Below, piece after piece: positions 59,801 to 64,000 of a stretch of DNA of 64,000 bases; the first letter of the stretch is position 1; every line of letters begins with the position of its first letter. A program made the translations under genes and the position numbers. The notes beneath the pieces are model-generated. The model was not told the origin of the DNA. It was given only the letters and a program-made list of their open reading frames with translations, and did not search any database. This stretch comes from Gorsachius magnificus (lineage: Eukaryota; Chordata; Aves; Pelecaniformes; Ardeidae): assembly GCA_034008185.1 (NCBI GenBank), contig CM067083.1, positions 119,992,837 to 120,056,836 on the forward strand. The letters run 5' to 3'.

Positions 59801-60820
59801 CCTAAAGTGGGCAACTAAACCATTTCAGATTAAAGTGCCACTTTCCCTCCATCAGCTATAAAGTGAGCAAACGTAGGGTAACTAGCTGTGGAAGCCTGTC
59901 CTGATTTAGGCTCTCCCGCCTCTTTGGGCTCCAGCACTGGTCCATTTGCAACAGTTCCTCCCAAAAAGCTCATCCCCACCTTGTGCTGGGTTTTGAGGGG
60001 ATGGCTGCTATGTGTGAGCATTAATTAGTAATGCAGGGCCTGGAAAGATTCACACCTGGCAAAACCAAGATGGAAATGCACTCCTGCCTTCTCCCAGGGG
60101 GACATCACTGTTGGTACACCTGCTCTCTTTCCACTTTATTTTCTCCCAGGCTTCATAAATCTCATTTTCCTTTCCACACCGCAGCCCAACATCAGGAGGT
60201 GTGAATGCTCCTGTTTGCTCAGCCAGAAGGGAAAAACTAGATTTCCACAAACTCAGTTTTGCTAAGGCAAATGAACTGTGTGTTAGGAGGTCAGTGCACC
60301 TGGCCAGGGGTCCAGGCAGATGTCTGGAGTGCAAAGGACAGGCCAAAAGAAGCCCAAGGTGTGTAAATGCATAGCACCCAGACAGGCCATCCTGATAAGG
60401 GAGAAGCCTTCTGCAAACAACTAACAGAGCCAGGACACAAGATCTATTCTCACTGTGTATTATTTTCCTATCTAGAAGTTTGGGCTACAGCAAAGACCTT
60501 TAGAAAGTAGCCAAGCCTATGTAACAGTTAGTTGTTTTTCGTGGATGGAAAGAAAGAGCTCAACTTTTTCTTTGAAAACACCCCACCCGGGGTTCCTGGA
60601 AGAGACTGAAGTCTCTGGTTTCTTCAGTGGCTGCCTCCTATCGAGGGCTCAGGCTGGTGAGCCTCAGACTCCAGTTTTAGCTTAAGTCTGCCGAGATCTG
60701 AGGACTAACCCCAGGAGTAGGTTAGGGTGTGCCTGGACACGCAACACAGCCATTGCTGATCCAGGACTATCACATTCCTGAGGATATGGGAAGTGGGAAC
60801 TGAAATTCTTTTATATGGAG
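56813..60820. other. Unique interval
   Basis: No supported gene in about 4 kb. Homopolymers include T16-type 57410-57425 and A22 at 59529-59550. Open frames of up to 148 codons around 58401-58992 overlap on both strands without a domain. Confidence 0.4.
59529..59550. repeat. Poly(A) run, 22 bases
   Basis: About 22 consecutive A bases after GGCAATTT. No retrocopy body is recognised. Confidence 0.9.
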
Positions 60821-60979
60821 CATCCATCCCTGGGAACATTCAAGGCCAGGTTGGATGGGGCTCTGAGCAACCTGATCTAGTTAGTGGTGTCCCTGCTCAC
60901 TGCAGGGGGGTTGGACTAGAGATGACCTCTAGGGGTCCCTTCCAACCCAAAACATTCTATGATTCTATGATTCTATGAT
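60821..60979 (+). repeat. CR1 LINE 3' fragment
   Basis: Sense CR1 of about 160 bases. It enters at CATCCCTGGGAACATTCAAG, has CACTGCAGGGGGGTTGGACT and GGTCCCTTCCAACCCAAAAC, and ends with three ATTCTATG octamers. It is nearly the reverse complement of the 3' part of the copy at 54137. Confidence 0.95.
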
Positions 60980-63900
60980 CTTCCCATCTTACTTCCACAC
61001 TGCTGGGACTTTTCTTTTAAAATCTTAATTCTCTCATTTTCTGGCTTCTAGGGGTTGAGTGAGAAGAGTCATCGTCTCCTATTTTTTAGATGTTTATGTT
61101 CAACATCCTGAGTTTATTCATAGAGCAACAAGCCTGTCTTTAAAAACCAAGGCCAAATCTAGGTCAAATCTGATAAACATTTTATCCTTTGGTCTGCAGA
61201 ATCGGAGGGCTTAGGCACATGACTCTGTCACTGCAGCTCAATGAGTGACACCACATCAGCTTCACCACGCCAACGGGCCGTGCACGCTGAGCCGCAAGGG
61301 TGAGGCCAAAGGCATTAGCTTGAAACCTCTTTTATTGGGCTTTCAGCAAATGTGTTTTATCTCACATTTGCTGACAGTCACCATTTGAGTTGCATTATTT
61401 CAGTGTTTGTGAGCCCAAAGCCTTTTCATGATCTCTTATCTTTCTATGCAAGACAATTCCTTGCAGTATTTAGAAGAAGGGACCAGGAAACATGGCATGT
61501 CTATAGCTGAGCGTATAAACCAGGGCTGGGCAGTTGTCCTGTTTGGGGGCCCACTGGTGCACAATGGGGCTCTCCAGCCTGTATTTCCTTTGAAGGATGT
61601 TCAGTTGCAGGGGCTGCACCGTCCAGTTTATTCCCAGCAAAAAGAGTTGGGATATGGCAAAAGTGCACTCAAGCCACAAATACGTTGATGGTTGGAGAGG
61701 AAAAGGACATTATGGAGCACTTTCACTGCCTACTGTAGACTCAGTCTTTGCTATATTCCAGATATGAAATCATCTTGTCCTGTGAACACTGAAGAGCTGC
61801 TCCAGCCCTCAGGATACTTAACCACCAGGCAATGAGCTCAGAAGGCTCCTGAAACTATTTTCAACAGAAATCACATACACATGCACATGTGTATACAGGC
61901 ACATCCAGGAGCTATGGTTAAGTTACCCTTTAGAAGCCAATAAGCCATTTGAAAATGATGCAGACTTCAGGATAATGTAAGATGAATAAAACATTCTACA
62001 CTTGGATCCTGGGATAAAGTTATTCTATAGATGTGATTAAATCCTTTCCTATTACTGTAACAAGCAGTCATGTCTAGTGGCAGTTGTAGGCAACGGTTAA
62101 GTTTGAAGCAATGAGCTACATCAGGAGAAGGGGTGGGACAAACTTGTTAGGAGGCCTCTGAGTCTCCTGTTGCCTTAGCCTAGGCCTAAAATTTAGGGTC
62201 TGTAAAAATATGAAAAGAATAAAAAAATCCCATAAAGTTTCAGACAAGTCATTGCATGAAGAGCAAACCAGCCTTGCTGATGGGTACAGGAGCTTGCTCT
62301 TCTGTAGTACAGCATGTCTTGGTTGCCTTCTTTGCCAAAAGTCTAGGTTAAACCTCTAAAGCGAAAGAAGAACATACTTCCTTCCAAAATCACGCACTTG
62401 GTCTACCTGGGCTTTGTGTTCATAGAGCTCCCTTCTTATTCATGGAACAGCTCGAAGTGGCAGTGGTTATTCGCAGGGGTTGCTTCTACACAAGTCAAAC
62501 AAGGCAGTCAGGATGTGACAGCCCAGACGAAGACAGAGCAAATAAAATGCAAATAATGAAACCAGATTCATGTGGTTCAGCCCTTTTCCTCCACTATCTT
62601 CAGCATCTCTGTGACACCTCTGAGACGGCTGATAAGAAAACAGGGGGTCAAAGTGTCAAGAAAACAGAGGTTGTTTCCTTCGCATCAAATACGAGAAGCA
62701 ACATCTCATGGCTTAGCCCAAACCAGAGGGTTGCTTAGCTTTGCTCAGGTGGAACTGAGAGGTGCTGGCTGCAAGGGGGAGGCATCTGTACAACAACATA
62801 TTACACCTGTTAGCATGATTGAAAGCTGGGGACACCTCATTTTTCCTGGATACTCTACTTCTCTGGATTGAAGACTTCATACCATTTCTTCCACTGCAGG
62901 AAGCATATGCAAAAACTTGTCAATAATGGTCAATGCACCGGTTATCCCCAATTTAATCTGTTGGGGGTGGAAAAGGTCTCTCTGAAAGATCTGCCACGTC
63001 CACAAGCAATGCACTAACCATACAGTTTGCCATGTTCTTGCTATTTCGGGGCTCAGTGCCCAGGCTTCGTACTGAGAAACAAGTACAAGGTCACAGACTT
63101 AAAATTCGAGCTGCTGGAGTGTAAGGATGTAAACTTGTTGAAAGAGAAACAGTTAGGTTTGGGGGGGGAGGGACTTTTGAGACAGTTAAATAAACGAACT
63201 GATAAACTGTGTGCTCGCAAAAGCAACTGCTACAGGCTACAAGGACAAAAAAAAAAGATGAACTATGTACGACCTCTAAGTCCTGTAAGAAGAAGACCAA
63301 TGCAAGATGAATCTGAGAACTGAAATTCATAATTGTACTAGAGAGCAACCATTAAGGACACAATAGAAATACTGCTTTTATGGCACTTAATCTTTCCCTT
63401 CATCTCTCTCACTGCAAGGTCCCTCTCTGCTCTACTTTTATGTCTCAGATAATTTATAAAATTACAGTAAACTCAGAGCAATTTTTCCCAGTTTCTCCGG
63501 TTTTTTTTTTTTTTTTTTTTATTTAGAGTCTTAAAAAGACTTGGCCAAGAACTTGTCATTTTTTCCAGCTGTGTTGGTTGGTCTACCAAAGAATCTGCTT
63601 TGTCTCGCTGATATTCAGTGAATTGATCTCCAACACCAGCAGAATCAGACACTGGAGTTTACAGAGGGCAATGGGATACTTTACAGCTCTAATGACCAAA
63701 CCACTGACCAAAGGAGAAGTCTTCCCCCATTTTCTTAAGTCTTCAAAACTATCCAGAAACCTCCAGTCCAATCATCACACGTGCAATTTTGGGCTCAGGG
63801 TGTATGGTCTAGCTGGGGTTCGGCACACAGGGGCATCCCAAAGCACTGCAGGAACATTAACATCGCCACTATTTAATTACTCAGATGACCTTCAAATCTG

Positions 63901-64000
63901 TGCATTCATTCTTCATTTTCCTAGGAAACAGAAATCCATTCTGCAAAGAGTGGGTTTTCCCATGCAAAACCAGAGGCAAATCCCACATCTTCATCAGCAC
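60980..64000. other. Unique interval to window end
   Basis: No supported gene or clear repeat in about 3 kb. A T20 run lies at 63501-63520, and a G-rich GGGGGGGGAGGG stretch near 63161-63172. Frames of about 98 codons (62442-62871 and 63027-63323) overlap others and show no domain. Confidence 0.4.
63501..63520. repeat. Poly(T) run, 20 bases
   Basis: Twenty consecutive T bases. On the minus strand it reads CTAAAT followed by A20, but no retrocopy body or target-site duplication is recognised. Confidence 0.95.

Noticed and set aside
1..64000. LTR retrovirus, CRISPR array, operon or other prokaryotic-type system
   Set aside because: No paired long terminal repeats, gag/pol/env-like frames, regular spaced repeats or compact gene arrays were seen. 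The window is vertebrate non-coding DNA.

Overview
The window looks like non-coding DNA (intergenic or deep intronic) from a bird. The main evidence is twelve recognisable CR1 LINE copies. Each is cut off at its 5' end but keeps the CR1 3' end, with short tandem ATTCTATG/ATTCTGTG octamers instead of a poly(A) tail. Older fragments resembling MIR/L2/L3-type and other ancient amniote repeats lie between them. I see no operons, tRNA or rRNA genes, CRISPR arrays or LTR retroviruses, and no complete protein-coding gene that I can name. Most open frames are chance frames or pieces of CR1 ORF2.

Layout. 1-2.2 kb: two homopolymer runs, then the best candidate host coding piece, a minus-strand terminal exon (1565-2142). 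It has a splice-acceptor-like start, a stop codon and a poly(A) signal, but also one in-frame TAG. 2.2-16.6 kb: mostly AT-rich unique sequence with two short CR1 copies and faint old repeats. 16.6-38.8 kb: CR1 copies at 16.65, 24.6, 32.5, 36.35 and 38.2 kb, an old LINE fragment at 33.3-33.7 kb, several MIR-like or palindromic relics, and a cluster of octamer-like motifs at 37.5 kb. 41.2-42.1 kb: the longest CR1 copy, with 224 codons of open ORF2 C-terminus. 44.8-45.5 kb: a CR1 copy that ends in a CATAT-type microsatellite.

45.9-51 kb is richer in GC. It holds a 338-codon ATG frame in an ideal initiation context (45947-46963) with long open frames on the opposite strand, a CpG-rich patch at 47.3-47.7 kb, a 21-base G run and a 19-unit ATT repeat. 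51-64 kb is ordinary unique DNA with three CR1 copies (50.9, 54.1 and 60.8 kb), a MIR-like SINE relic (52.5 kb), a 20-base C run, and a TATA box placed ahead of a small ORF (56.5-56.8 kb).

I did not find a convincing new biological system. The items most worth checking are the interrupted terminal exon, the 338-codon frame beside the CpG-rich patch, the TATA/small-ORF pair at 56.5 kb, the octamer cluster, and the nearly identical inverted CR1 pair at 36.4 and 41.7 kb. All repeat names rest on recalled consensus patterns, not on a database search.
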